Positions 9,674 through 17,928 of a DNA stretch of 64,000 bases are shown here, piece after piece. Location of the stretch: NCBI GenBank assembly GCA_963750995.1, contig CAVVST010000005.1:930001-994000 (forward strand). The letters are read 5' to 3'. How positions within the stretch are numbered: the first letter of the stretch is position 1; the number at the start of each line of letters is the position of its first letter. Below the pieces are notes generated by a model. The model did no database searches. It was not told where the DNA came from and saw nothing but the letters and a program-made list of their open reading frames with translations. The stretch comes from CAVVST01 sp963750995. GTDB lineage: Bacteria; Acidobacteriota; Vicinamibacteria; Vicinamibacterales; UBA2999. The position numbers and the translations under genes are program-made.

Positions 9674-9772
9674 ATGCTCGACGTACTTATCGAGAGGCTG
9701 TCGTATGACCCGATGGCGATCTTCATCGCTGTCGCGATCGTCCTGCTCATCATGCTTGGCCGGACGCTATAA
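9674..9772 (+). CDS. Small single-pass membrane protein beside the Tad locus
   Basis: 32 codons from ATG 9674: a short amphipathic start (MLDVLIERLSYDP) and one hydrophobic helix (MAIFIAVAIVLLIMLGRTL). The stop is directly followed by the ATG of the next gene, with no gap, which suggests coupled translation. The frame is open further upstream to 9530, but that extension is Arg-rich and looks non-coding. No family recognised. Position next to a pilus operon hints at a linked function. Confidence 0.45.
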   Translation: MLDVLIERLSYDPMAIFIAVAIVLLIMLGRTL

Positions 9773-10837
9773 ATGACCGTCATCCTTGCCGTTGAACCCG
9801 ACCCGCGCCAGGCCTCGCGCCTGTCGTCCGTGCTGCGTGGACGCCGCAACACCGAAGTGGTCATCGCCAGGTCGGCGGACACCGCGATCGAGTCGATCGC
9901 CGGTCGCGTGCCCAATGTGCTGCTGACGTCGCCGCTGCTCTCGCCGCAGGACGAAACCCGGCTCGCCGACTGGCTGCGAGAGCTGGGGCCGTCCGGCTCG
10001 CACGTCCGGGCGCTGACGATCCCCATCCTCGCGCCGAAGGTCGCCAAGGAACCGCCGCAGCGCGGACTGCTGGCAAGCCTGCGCCGCCGCCCGCGGAACC
10101 TGGCCCCCCACGGATGCGAACCGAAGATGTTCGCGGAGCACGTCGCCGCTTACCTGAGCCAGGAGCCCGTCGACGCTGTCGACGAGGTTATGCCCGGACC
10201 AGTCTTTCTCGAGCCAGTGACCCCGGAGCCGGTCCGGCCCGAACCGGTGATGGTTAAAGCCGCCCCGGAACCGGTCACGCTCGAACCGGTGATGGTTGAA
10301 GCCGCCCCGGAACCGGTCACGCTCGAACCGGTCCTCGTCGAGCCTGCGACCGAGTCGGTCGTAGTGGAGACGACGCCGATGGCAGCCTGCCCCACCGTAG
10401 ACGAAGATGAGGGACTGTGGCTGCTCACACGCACGCCAGTCATCGAATTCGCCGACGAGCCATTTCGTAAGGGCATCGACACGATGCCCCTCGGGCTGGC
10501 TTCGCCCATTCCTTCACCACAGGGGCAGACAATCCCGCGCGACGTGAAACCGGTCGCGCCGTTTGAAGTGATTTTCGAGCCGCCCCAGGTCATTACCGTC
10601 CGGGACGACGCGTTTGAGACGGTGTCGCTGCGCAGGCCTGCCGCGGCGCCGCCTTCCGCCCCTGCCGACACCGACACCGGCTTCGGCTCGCCGCCGATCC
10701 AGGACGAGTGGGGACTCTTCGATCCCAGCAAATGCGGGTTCTCGGCGCTGCTCGACAAGCTCGACGAGATTACGGACGACGGCAGGCACTCGACCTCGAG
10801 CGTCGAGTCATCCGTCCGCATCGTCACGCACTACTGA
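9773..10837 (+). CDS. Receiver-like protein with EPV repeats
   Basis: 354 residues. The first 85 look like a CheY-type receiver fold (VILAVEPDPRQASRLSSVL, VVIARSADTAIESI), but the usual phosphoacceptor position reads VLLTSPLLS with no Asp, so phosphorylation is doubtful. Residues 130-205 are repeats of EPV with Pro, Val and Glu, including a 42-bp tandem duplication. The C-terminus ends in a compact segment (WGLFDPSKCGFSALLDKLDE) that looks conserved and globular. It starts immediately after the small membrane gene and ends base-to-base against the convergent glycosyltransferase. A role in controlling the neighbouring pilus is plausible but unproven. Confidence 0.6.
   Translation: MTVILAVEPDPRQASRLSSVLRGRRNTEVVIARSADTAIESIAGRVPNVLLTSPLLSPQDETRLADWLRELGPSGSHVRALTIPILAPKVAKEPPQRGLLASLRRRPRNLAPHGCEPKMFAEHVAAYLSQEPVDAVDEVMPGPVFLEPVTPEPVRPEPVMVKAAPEPVTLEPVMVEAAPEPVTLEPVLVEPATESVVVETTPMAACPTVDEDEGLWLLTRTPVIEFADEPFRKGIDTMPLGLASPIPSPQGQTIPRDVKPVAPFEVIFEPPQVITVRDDAFETVSLRRPAAAPPSAPADTDTGFGSPPIQDEWGLFDPSKCGFSALLDKLDEITDDGRHSTSSVESSVRIVTHY
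10241..10324 (+). repeat. 42-bp tandem duplication coding EPV repeats
   Basis: Two near-identical 42-base units (gaaccggtgatggtt start) at 10241-10282 and 10283-10324, with a third partial copy after them. Each encodes 14 residues, so the reading frame is kept. The unit spells EPVMV-AAPEPVTL. The repeat sits inside the receiver-like gene. Confidence 0.85.
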
Positions 10838-12350
10838 TTACCGGGAGTATTCGGTAGGCGGCTGAACCCCGCGAAGATAGCGTTCACGGTCGTCAGGTCT
10901 GTAGACGCGCACTTGGGCGGCGACCTCCGCCGCCGGCCGCCAGTCCAGGAGACCGATTGCGCTCTGCGCCGCAAACCGGCGGCGGAACACCGGTTCTTCC
11001 CATCTCTCGAACAGCAGGAACGGCTCGAACCCGCGAGACCGGACAAAGGTAATGGCCCCGTCCAGCCAGGCGGGATCCAGCTGGTCCCACACCAGCGTCT
11101 TTCGCCCCGAGTAGAACCGGACGCTGCCGCTGTGCCAGCTCGTGATCACCAGCGCATTCGGCGGAAGCCGCCGATCGACAAACGTGCCGCCTCGTTCGAA
11201 CCGCGTTTCGAGCGCCTGGAGGCGAAATGCCTGCCGGTTCTGTGCCTCGAGCACCCACAACGCCGCCAGCAGCATCGAGGCGGCCGCGACCGCCGGCTTC
11301 GTCGCGATCGGCGCAACCCGCCGGCAGCCGGCATCGATCGCCGCCACCAGCATGATCACGATCAGGGGCAGCGTCGGCAGGAGAAATCGCAGGTACGACC
11401 AGTGATCGAAGACGACGTACGGAAGGTAACAGGCGATGTTGACAAGGACGAGGCTGGCCATCAGGCGCGTCAGGGCGCCAGGCAGGAGAAACGGGGCGGC
11501 CCCCGCGAGCATCCAGGCCGGCGAGTGCACGTCAGTCAGCCACAGGACATACCGTTCCGCGTTTGGCGCCACCCGGTCGATGCTGTAAATAGCCGCCAGG
11601 GTGCCGTAGCCTGAGTTGAACGCGGATCCGTAATACGTCCGTTGAATGACCGCAACGGCCACGCATCCGGCGGCAACGACGATGGTGAAGATTGCGGCGG
11701 ACTCCAGCCGCTGGCGCCAACGGCGCTCCGGCCGCAGCAGCAGGAACGCGCCAAGCGGAGCGGCCAGCGGCACGAGGTTCGGTCGAATGAGGATCGCGAT
11801 CGCCACCGCAAGGCCGCCAAGCGCCGCGCCATGCCGGCGTGTCCCGGTGATGGCTGCCACGGCAAGCATCCAGCACGCCGCCGCCGGAACGTCGCTCATC
11901 GGCTGAAGGAGCTGATAGAGAAAGACCGGACTGCAGGCGGCCAGTGCGGCGGACGCCACGCCCACGCGCGGGCCGAACCGCGAACCGGCGAGATAGGTTC
12001 CCCAGATCAGCAGAGCGCCAAACAGCGGAACCACGAGCACGGCGGCCGAGACGCCGCCGACCGCGACGAAGATCGCCATGACGATCGACAGGCCTGACGG
12101 ACACATCGGGACGATCGCCCCGGGCACGGTGTGCGACGGCACATGCCCGGCCGGAGCAAACGTCAGCGCGGCGTTCGGCCAGGGCGCTTCGAGCGCCATC
12201 GGTTCCGGTACCTGGAGGCGCCCCGAGGCCCAGCGCTCGGCCTGGTACAGGTAGCAGTACCGAATCTGACCCGCCGGCGACGAAGCTCTCCCACCTGAGC
12301 CCGACCGCCACTACGGCAGCCAGCAGCAGGGCGACGCCTGCCCGTCTCAT
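10838..12350 (-). CDS. Membrane glycosyltransferase, GT39/ArnT-like (frameshifted)
   Basis: Polytopic membrane protein of about 504 residues with at least ten hydrophobic segments, in the dolichyl-phosphate-mannose/ArnT-like (GT-C) group that moves a sugar from a polyprenyl carrier onto a periplasmic acceptor. ATG at 12350 overlaps the GT2 stop (ATGA). The N-terminal part (MRRAGVALLLAAVVAVGLRW) shifts frame at about 12272-12276, where one extra G in a GG run separates FVAGGSDS from YCYLYQAERWASG. The joined sequence restores a family-like DSYCYLYQA first loop. The preceding GT2 is DPM-like, fitting a lipid-linked sugar donor pathway. Confidence 0.72.
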
Positions 12351-13048
12351 CGCAGGCGCTCGACGATCAGGACTTGCAGCGCGCGCACGCCGTCGCGCCA
12401 CCCGATCTTCTTGCCCTGTTTGCGCGACCGCGGGTCGAACCGCACGGGCACCTCGTGGATTCGATGCCCCCGTCGCAGCAGCCGCGCAGTGATCTGGGGC
12501 TCGATGTCGAAACGCTCGGCCGTCAGCCTCAGCGACCGCGCCACGTCGAGCCGCATGACCTTGTAGCAGGTTTCCATGTCGGTCAACGACCCGCCGAACA
12601 GGAGGTTCGTCACGCTGGTGAGCACGCGGTTGGCGGCGAAGGTGACGAACGGCGCATTGGCCCGGCCGCGGAGAAACCGGGAGCCATACACGACCGTGGC
12701 ATCGCCGTCGAGAATCGGCCGCACCAGCGTGCCCAGCTGGGCCGGATCCAGCTCGAGATCGGCGTCCTGGATCGCGACGATCGATCCGGTGGCATGGAGC
12801 AGGCCTTCGCGGATCGCGCTTCCCTTCCCGGCGTTCCGCGGCGCATGCACGACGATGATCGGCAGGCCGTCGCCGACGGCCGCGTCCAGCACGGTCCCGG
12901 TGCCGTCGGTGGAACCGTCGTTCACGACCAGGATTTCGCGCGGCAGCGGCAGGTCGACCGCAAGCAGCCGGTCGATGACGGCGCGCGACGTGGCTACTTC
13001 GTTGTAGATGGGAACAATGATCGAGAGGCTTTCAGTCGGCGCGGTCAC
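12347..13048 (-). CDS. Dolichol-phosphate-mannose-synthase-like GT2
   Basis: 233-residue family 2 glycosyltransferase. LSIIVPIYNEVATS opens the GT-A fold, VVNDGSTDGT is the nucleotide-binding loop and IVAIQDADLELDP holds the metal-binding DxD-type motif. NAGKGSAIREGL is typical of DPM/GtrB-type enzymes that charge a polyprenyl phosphate. It has no C-terminal membrane domain. It overlaps the GT-C gene by 4 nt, so the pair likely makes and uses a lipid-linked sugar for envelope glycans. Confidence 0.88.
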   Translation of the reverse strand: MTAPTESLSIIVPIYNEVATSRAVIDRLLAVDLPLPREILVVNDGSTDGTGTVLDAAVGDGLPIIVVHAPRNAGKGSAIREGLLHATGSIVAIQDADLELDPAQLGTLVRPILDGDATVVYGSRFLRGRANAPFVTFAANRVLTSVTNLLFGGSLTDMETCYKVMRLDVARSLRLTAERFDIEPQITARLLRRGHRIHEVPVRFDPRSRKQGKKIGWRDGVRALQVLIVERLR

Positions 13049-13722
13049 CGTCGCGCGGGGGCGCGGCGGGCCGGCGCCGGCCTGTACTCCAGAGTGACGT
13101 TGCTGATGATCGCGATCGGGCGTCCCGAGACGGTGAAGACATCGGTGCCGTCCACGCGGATCACCGTCAGCTTCTCGCCAAGAATGCTGACCGATTGCTC
13201 GGCCGCGGGGATCACCACCATGATGGACTCCGTACCACTCGGCGCCACCGCCTTGACGCCGCCCGGTCCGGCCCCCCCGGAAACGCGATCCACCAGGTCG
13301 GCAGCCGTCCGGAACTCGTTCTGCACGACCGCGCGAGTCAGGAGGGTGTTATCGGCGGTCAGCACGCCAATCGTCGCCGTGTACTGACGGTAGGCGCGGT
13401 TGGTCTTGACCAGCTCCTCGGAATAGGTGTGCCGGTTGTGCAGGTCGAACCTGAGCGTCATCGGGCCGGTATGCGGCGGCAGCTTGATGATGATGCCTTC
13501 AGCGGTGTCGCGGCCGGTCATCACGTCGCAGAACGAGCGCTTCGTCTGGACGCCCTCGCCCAGCAGCGACAGGCAATCGAACATCGCCGGCTCGGTGCGC
13601 GTCGCCGGCGCGGCTGCGCGTCCGCGCGTCGCCGCACGCCCACGCGCCCCCGCACCCTGGGCATCGGCAATGCCGCTCGCGGCGGTCGACAGCAGCAGGA
13701 GCAGCGCGAACAGAATGCGCAT
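13045..13722 (-). CDS. Secreted protein of unknown function
   Basis: 225 residues with a clear signal peptide (RILFALLLLLSTAASGIADA). Next comes a low-complexity Gly/Arg/Ala-rich stretch (residues 23-42) and a predicted beta-rich body with two Cys (DCLSLL, SFCDVM). PHTGPMTLRFDLHNRHTYS looks like a beta-sandwich strand pair. No family recognised. The gene overlaps the GT2 start by 4 nt and follows folE by 1 nt, so it is co-transcribed; the pairing with glycosyltransferases does not define its role. Confidence 0.7.
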   Translation of the reverse strand: MRILFALLLLLSTAASGIADAQGAGARGRAATRGRAAAPATRTEPAMFDCLSLLGEGVQTKRSFCDVMTGRDTAEGIIIKLPPHTGPMTLRFDLHNRHTYSEELVKTNRAYRQYTATIGVLTADNTLLTRAVVQNEFRTAADLVDRVSGGAGPGGVKAVAPSGTESIMVVIPAAEQSVSILGEKLTVIRVDGTDVFTVSGRPIAIISNVTLEYRPAPARRAPARR

Positions 13723-13723
13723 G

Positions 13724-14323
13724 TCAATCGTTGACGCAGGTCAGCCCCGCGCCGGCGGGCATACCCTGCGGCACGTCGCTCCGGTGACGGATCAGCTCGA
13801 GGAACTCCGTCCGCGTGCGCGCGTTGTCGCGGAAAATCCCGAGCATCGCGCTCGTCACGGCGAACGAATTCTGCTTCTCGACACCGCGCATCGACATGCA
13901 CAGGTGCGTGCCTTCACACACCACCGCCACGCCGAGCGGATCGATCTTCTCGAGGATTGTCTGGGCGACCTGGTTGGTCAGCCGCTCCTGGATCTGGAGG
14001 CGGCGCGCGAACACGTCCACCAGGCGGGGGATCTTGCTGAGGCCGATGACGTGCCGCCGCGGGATATAGGCAACATGGCACTTGCCGAAGAACGGCAGCA
14101 GGTGGTGCTCGCAGAGGCTGTAGAAATCGATGTCCTTGACGATCACCATCTCGCTGTAGTCGACGGTGAACAGGGCATCATTCAGGATGGCGTCGATGTC
14201 GGCGCCATACCCGCTCGTCAGGAATTTCATCGCCTTGCTGACGCGCAGCGGCGTCCGCGCCAGGCCTTCGCGGCCGGGATCTTCACCGAGCTCGAGCAGC
14301 ATGCGCCTGATCAGATCCTCCAC
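13724..14323 (-). CDS. folE: GTP cyclohydrolase I
   Basis: Converts GTP to 7,8-dihydroneopterin triphosphate, the first step of folate/pterin synthesis, as a homodecamer. Zinc and active-site elements are present: SLCEHHLLPFFGKCHVAYIP and VVCEGTHLCMSMRGVEK. About 199 residues from GTG 14323, or 192 from ATG 14302 which has GGAGG 13 nt ahead. The longer TTG start at 14350 would fall inside a repeat and is unlikely. Full-length domain with TPLRVSKAMKFLTSGYG near the N-terminus. Confidence 0.93.
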   Translation of the reverse strand: MEDLIRRMLLELGEDPGREGLARTPLRVSKAMKFLTSGYGADIDAILNDALFTVDYSEMVIVKDIDFYSLCEHHLLPFFGKCHVAYIPRRHVIGLSKIPRLVDVFARRLQIQERLTNQVAQTILEKIDPLGVAVVCEGTHLCMSMRGVEKQNSFAVTSAMLGIFRDNARTRTEFLELIRHRSDVPQGMPAGAGLTCVND

Positions 14324-14340
14324 GTGGCTATTGTACAAAG

Positions 14341-14416
14341 CAAGGCACAAGGCACAAGGCTCAAGTCACAAGGCACGAACATTTGTGACTTGCGACTTGT
14401 GATTTGTGGCTTGCGC
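14341..14416. repeat. Tandem heptamer-like repeats and hairpin before folE
   Basis: Short caaggca/caagtca units are repeated on both strands. A perfect 10-bp stem, CAAGTCACAA at 14362-14371 and TTGTGACTTG at 14383-14392, closes an 11-base loop. The element fills the gap between the upstream gene's stop (14424) and folE, so it may act as a transcription terminator or attenuator. No T-run follows. Confidence 0.6.
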
Positions 14417-14423
14417 CGCGTTC

Positions 14424-15183
14424 TCAGTTCGCCTGGCACGGCATCGGGTTCCACACCGAACCGTCGGCCGCTTTCTTGAAATGTGAGCTGGTGACGAACC
14501 GCCCAGCCAGGTAGACCGGATCTTCCACCACAGTCGTCACGACGAGCCAGGAATCGCCGTTCGGCTCGTTCGTGCGGTTGTAGTACTCGGTCACGACGGC
14601 GTTGGCGCTGTAGGGGACGCCGTTCTTGCGCAGATAGCCTGGACGGAGCCCGGTGGTGACGACCTTCAACGAGCCGCCGGCCGGCGGCGCGCCCCGGCGG
14701 CCGCCGGAGATCTGCCACTGGGCGGCAGAGCGACCCTGCCACGACGGCTCACTCGCCGGAGCGGCGCTCGCCGAAGCGGAACAGGCGGGTCTGCGTACCG
14801 GCCTCAGTATCGACGCGCAGCGTGGTGTCGTTCTCCCACGTGACGTGGATGCGTCCCGGCACGCGCATGATGGCGCCGGCGCCGTACGCCCGGCACGCCT
14901 CGCCGGCCGCGGCATCGCGCTTTGGATCCCACGCGTCAGCGATCTTCCGGGCAGCCGGTGTCATCGGCACGCTGGCGTAGTCGCCCTTTGGCGGCGTGAT
15001 CATCCGCCAGCGCCAGTCTTCGGTGACGATCGAGACCCAGTAGCCGGTGAGGTCCACCGGGGCCTGGGCGCGGGGCGTCGGTGGCGACGTTTGCGGCTGT
15101 TGCGCGCGGAGAGTCCGGCTGAAGCCGGACACTACGCACGCGAGCGCAATGATGCCGACGAGCGGCGCAAACCGGCGCATCAC
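14424..15183 (-). CDS. Secreted DLTGYW-family protein, short form (frameshifted)
   Basis: Exported protein of unknown function, about 252 residues. A GTG at 15183 (next codon ATG) overlaps the stop of the upstream family member. The signal peptide is followed by VDLTGYWVSIVTEDWRWRM and later HVTWENDTTLRVDTEAGTQT, then in another frame LKVVTTGLRPGYLRKNGVPY and EDPVYLAGRF. The break is at about 14765-14780. It is clearly paralogous to the 21888-22637 protein along its whole length. Part of the signal peptide (SGFSRTLR) is encoded by half of a REP-like palindrome at 15111-15138. Possibly a lipocalin-like beta-barrel; that is inference. Confidence 0.72.
15111..15138. repeat. REP-like half element inside a signal-peptide coding region
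   Basis: The sequence GTCCGGCTGAAGCCGGAC followed by actacgcacg is the single-hairpin version of the palindrome found as doublets at 26033, 30627 and 48422. Here it lies in frame within the 14424-15183 gene and encodes SGFSRT on the minus strand. Confidence 0.75.
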
Positions 15184-16004
15184 TTGCGGATCTTGGCGCG
15201 GAACTCGGGATACATCGTCTCGGCGCCGCCACGCGTCGCTTCAACGGGGATCTTGTGCTTGGTCGCGAACTCCTCCATGTACGGGTTCGTGCCCGGGAGA
15301 AAGTGCGGCACCTGGTCCTTCGGCCGGTCGATCTCCTGCACCACGCCGCACGGATAGGGCGGCACCTGCTGGTTCAGGGTCAGCTCGTAGTCGGTGGTGC
15401 GGACGAACGGCTCGGTGAGGTACACGGGATCCGTGATCACCGTCATCACCGTCAGGAAGTCGCCGTTGCGGATCCAGTGTTCCCGCACCGTCGCCTTGTC
15501 GCTGCGCGGAAGCCCGTTGCGGCGGAGGTACCCTTCCTTGAGGTGGGTCACGGTGACGGTGAGCATGTCGCCTTCCCACTTGCCGGTCGAGAAGCCGCCC
15601 CAGGTGTGCGGTGCGTTCGGCGACGGATGCGCACGGCCATCCAGGTAAACGGGACGGTCAACCGAACGCAGCCATTCCGCATGAAAGGCGACGATTTCCC
15701 GCGAGACGGGATCTACTTCCTTCGAGATCTTCAGCTGCGACGGCCCGCGCCAGATGTAATCGGCGGAATGCGGACGGCATTGCCACTCGCGCAGCGTCTG
15801 CAACGAGGCGTCCCAGGCCGTGGCGCGCAGCCGTGCGGCGTCGTTGATCGGCAGGCCGAGAAAGTCGCCCAGCTCAGGCCCGGGCACGCGCTCGGGCTGG
15901 TCTTCGTGCATCCGCACGCCCCACTCGCCGGAGAAATCCACCTGCGCGTGGGCCGGCGCCGCGACCAGCACGGCGACGAACATCAGGATGACGGGATGTT
16001 TCAT
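15180..16004 (-). CDS. Secreted GEW-family protein, long form
   Basis: 274 residues from ATG 16004, one base after the maleate isomerase stop. Signal peptide HPVILMFVAVLVAAPAHA, then VDFSGEWGVRMHEDQPERV and the family core TGKWEGDMLTVTVTHLKEGY, LRRNGLPRSDKATVREHW and ITDPVYLTEPFVR. The same architecture forms the first 290 residues of the 20026-21891 fusion. Function unknown. It sits in the gentisate operon and overlaps the short-form gene by 3-4 nt, so it is likely co-expressed with aromatic catabolism and acts outside the cytoplasm. The nearest hypothesis is binding of an aromatic ligand. Confidence 0.8.
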   Translation of the reverse strand: MKHPVILMFVAVLVAAPAHAQVDFSGEWGVRMHEDQPERVPGPELGDFLGLPINDAARLRATAWDASLQTLREWQCRPHSADYIWRGPSQLKISKEVDPVSREIVAFHAEWLRSVDRPVYLDGRAHPSPNAPHTWGGFSTGKWEGDMLTVTVTHLKEGYLRRNGLPRSDKATVREHWIRNGDFLTVMTVITDPVYLTEPFVRTTDYELTLNQQVPPYPCGVVQEIDRPKDQVPHFLPGTNPYMEEFATKHKIPVEATRGGAETMYPEFRAKIRK

Positions 16005-16005
16005 C

Positions 16006-16765
16006 TCAATAGGCTCCAGACAGCAGCCGCCCGGTCTCAGGTATCCACGTCGGCAGGTCCAGCTTCCGCAGCATCTGGTAGGTCGTGCAGATCGCCGCCG
16101 ACACCACCGGCAGGCCGCACTCCTTCTCGACAATCGGGCACGGCGGCGAGCGACGGCATCTGCACGCACGACGACAGCACCAGGGCATCGGCGCCCTCGA
16201 GCTTCAGGTCCTTGTAGATCTCGACCAGCGCCAGCGGATCGCGCCGCCCGACCTCGAGATTGTCGGGGATCTCCAGCGCGATCGCGTCGAGCACCTCGAT
16301 CCCCTCGGCCTCGATGTACTCGGCGACCAGCCGCGTCAGCGGCTTCATGTACGGCGCGACCATCGCAATTTTCCGCGCCTTCAGCGATCCTGAGGCCATC
16401 CACCAGCGCGCCGGCGCTGGTCACCACCGGCGTGGGGTACCCTTCGCGCACGGTTACCTCGTGCAGCCGCTCCTCAGACGTGCAGTGGTAGCCCTTGCCC
16501 ATGCACATGATGGCGACGAGGCAGGCGTAGCCCATGACGTCCACGCGCGCGTCGGTCAGCTCCGCCGCGCACCGGAGCGACTCGGCGTCCATCGCCGCCA
16601 GCTCCTCCTGCGTCACCTTCTTCATCCGCATCCGGCTGGAGTGAAACGTGAACCGCTCGGGGGCCACCAGCTCGCGCGCGCGAAACATCGCCGGGATCTC
16701 CGTCTCCATCGTCGTGTTGGAGCTCGGAACGATCTGGCCGATGCGGTAAGTGATCTGTCGTTCAC
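16006..16765 (-). CDS. Maleate cis-trans isomerase (frameshifted)
   Basis: Asp/Glu racemase-superfamily enzyme that interconverts maleate and fumarate with two cysteines. Reading across three frames gives YRIGQIVPSSNTTMETEIP, then VMGYACLVAIMCMGKG, TPVVTSAGALVDGLR, RKIAMVAPYMKPLTRLVAEY, GADALVLSSCVQMPSL and GLPVVSAAICTTYQMLRKL. The SSNTTMETE start and LSSCVQMPS are diagnostic for maleate isomerase or the related arylmalonate decarboxylases. Breaks lie near 16150, 16390 and probably 16745, so the start (GTG 16765) is uncertain. Fifteen bases after the gentisate dioxygenase stop; this context favours maleate isomerase. Confidence 0.8.
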
Positions 16766-16779
16766 GCTTCTACGTCTTC

Positions 16780-17920
16780 TCACGGTTCGTCCGACTCGCG
16801 TTCGGTTCGTGAGTTCACGTTCTGCGAGGAGTTGCCGAAGGTGCCATCTTCGCATGTCGGCGCTTCCTCGCGCCACAGGCCGAGCGCCTTCTGCGCCGGG
16901 CGGTCGGAGAAGCTGAAGATGACCGATTCCTGGTCGGCCTGGATCGAGACGGGCACCAGGACGGCGCAACGAAGATATCGCGCGGGCCCCACTCGAACGT
17001 CTGGCCGCCGACCAGGGTCCGTCCCTTCCCCTCTACCACCGAGAAGACCGCGGCATCGGTGGCGCGGTAGGCCTCGCCCTTGAATCCACGCGGCAGCAGC
17101 TGGAGGAACGCGCCGATCGTCGGCATCGGATAGCCGCCCGTCGCCGGATTCACGTAGCGCATCTTGACGCCGTGGCACGGATGCAGCGGGCCGTCGCGGT
17201 GCAGCTGCTCGAGCGCCTCGCGGCTGCGGGAGTATGGATAGTTGAAGATCGGCGACGAGGGACGGGACGGGGCGAAGTCAACCGGCAGCAGGTTCGCGCC
17301 GTAGCGCGCCAGCGAGTCGCCTTCCGGGATCGTGTGCGGCTGCGTTTCATCCGGATGGCGCTCAGCAAAACTGGTGTCGAAGATGTTGACGATCGGCACG
17401 TCCAGCCCGTCGAGCCACACCACCGGATCTCGCGCCCGGGTTGCCGTGATCGTGGTACGTCCACGACGGCGTCAGGATGAAATCGCCCGGGTGCATCGTC
17501 GTCCGCTCGCCCTCGACGGCGGTATAGGCGCCGTTACCCTCGACGACGAAGCGCAGCGCCGACGACGACGTGGCGATGACAGGGCGCGACCTCGCCCGGC
17601 ATGATCATCTGCAGGCCGCTGTAGAGGCTCTGGGTGATCTTCGACTGCCCGCGGACACCGGGATTCTCCAGCACCAGAACCCGGCGCTCCGCTTCCTTGG
17701 TGGTGAGCAGCCGCCCCGCCTCCATCAGCAGCGGCCGCAGCTCGTCGTAGCGCCACATCACCGGCACGGTTTCCGGCGCGGGTTCCGGCGGAATGATCTT
17801 CGCGAGCACCTCCCAGAGAGGCGCGGTATGTTTGCCGTCGAGCCGCTTGTAGAAGTCCTTGCGTTCCGGCGAGAGCTCCGGGCGCTGGTAATAGTCGACG
17901 GTCGTGCCGGTAAATTCCAT
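16780..17920 (-). CDS. Gentisate 1,2-dioxygenase (frameshifted)
   Basis: Bicupin Fe(II) enzyme that opens gentisate to maleylpyruvate. ATG 17920 has an AGGAGG site just upstream. The parts read MWRYDELRPLLMEAG, YSGLQMIMPGEVAPCHRH, then ALRFVVEGNGAYTAVEGERT, MHPGDFILTPSWTYHDHGN, and a second cupin MRYVNPATGGYPMPTIGAFL, FSVVEGKGRTLVGGQTFEW. The iron-binding HRH and HDHGN of the first cupin are present. Frame breaks are near 17585, 17435 and 16970. About 380 residues when joined, normal for the family. Upstream is an FAH hydrolase 8 nt away, downstream the maleate isomerase. Confidence 0.85.
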
Positions 17921-17928
17921 GAGTCCTC

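Noticed and set aside
10241..10340. Possible CRISPR-like repeat
   Set aside because: Only two adjacent 42-bp units without spacers, in frame within a coding region.
14300..14350. TTG start for folE at 14350
   Set aside because: The first codons would come from the caaggca repeat and have no match to FolE; GTG 14323 or ATG 14302 is better.
15180..16709. A single 509-codon protein from METEIPAMF to the end of the secreted protein
   Set aside because: The middle is Arg/Gly-rich out-of-frame sequence; the ends belong to maleate isomerase and to a separate secreted protein starting at 16004.
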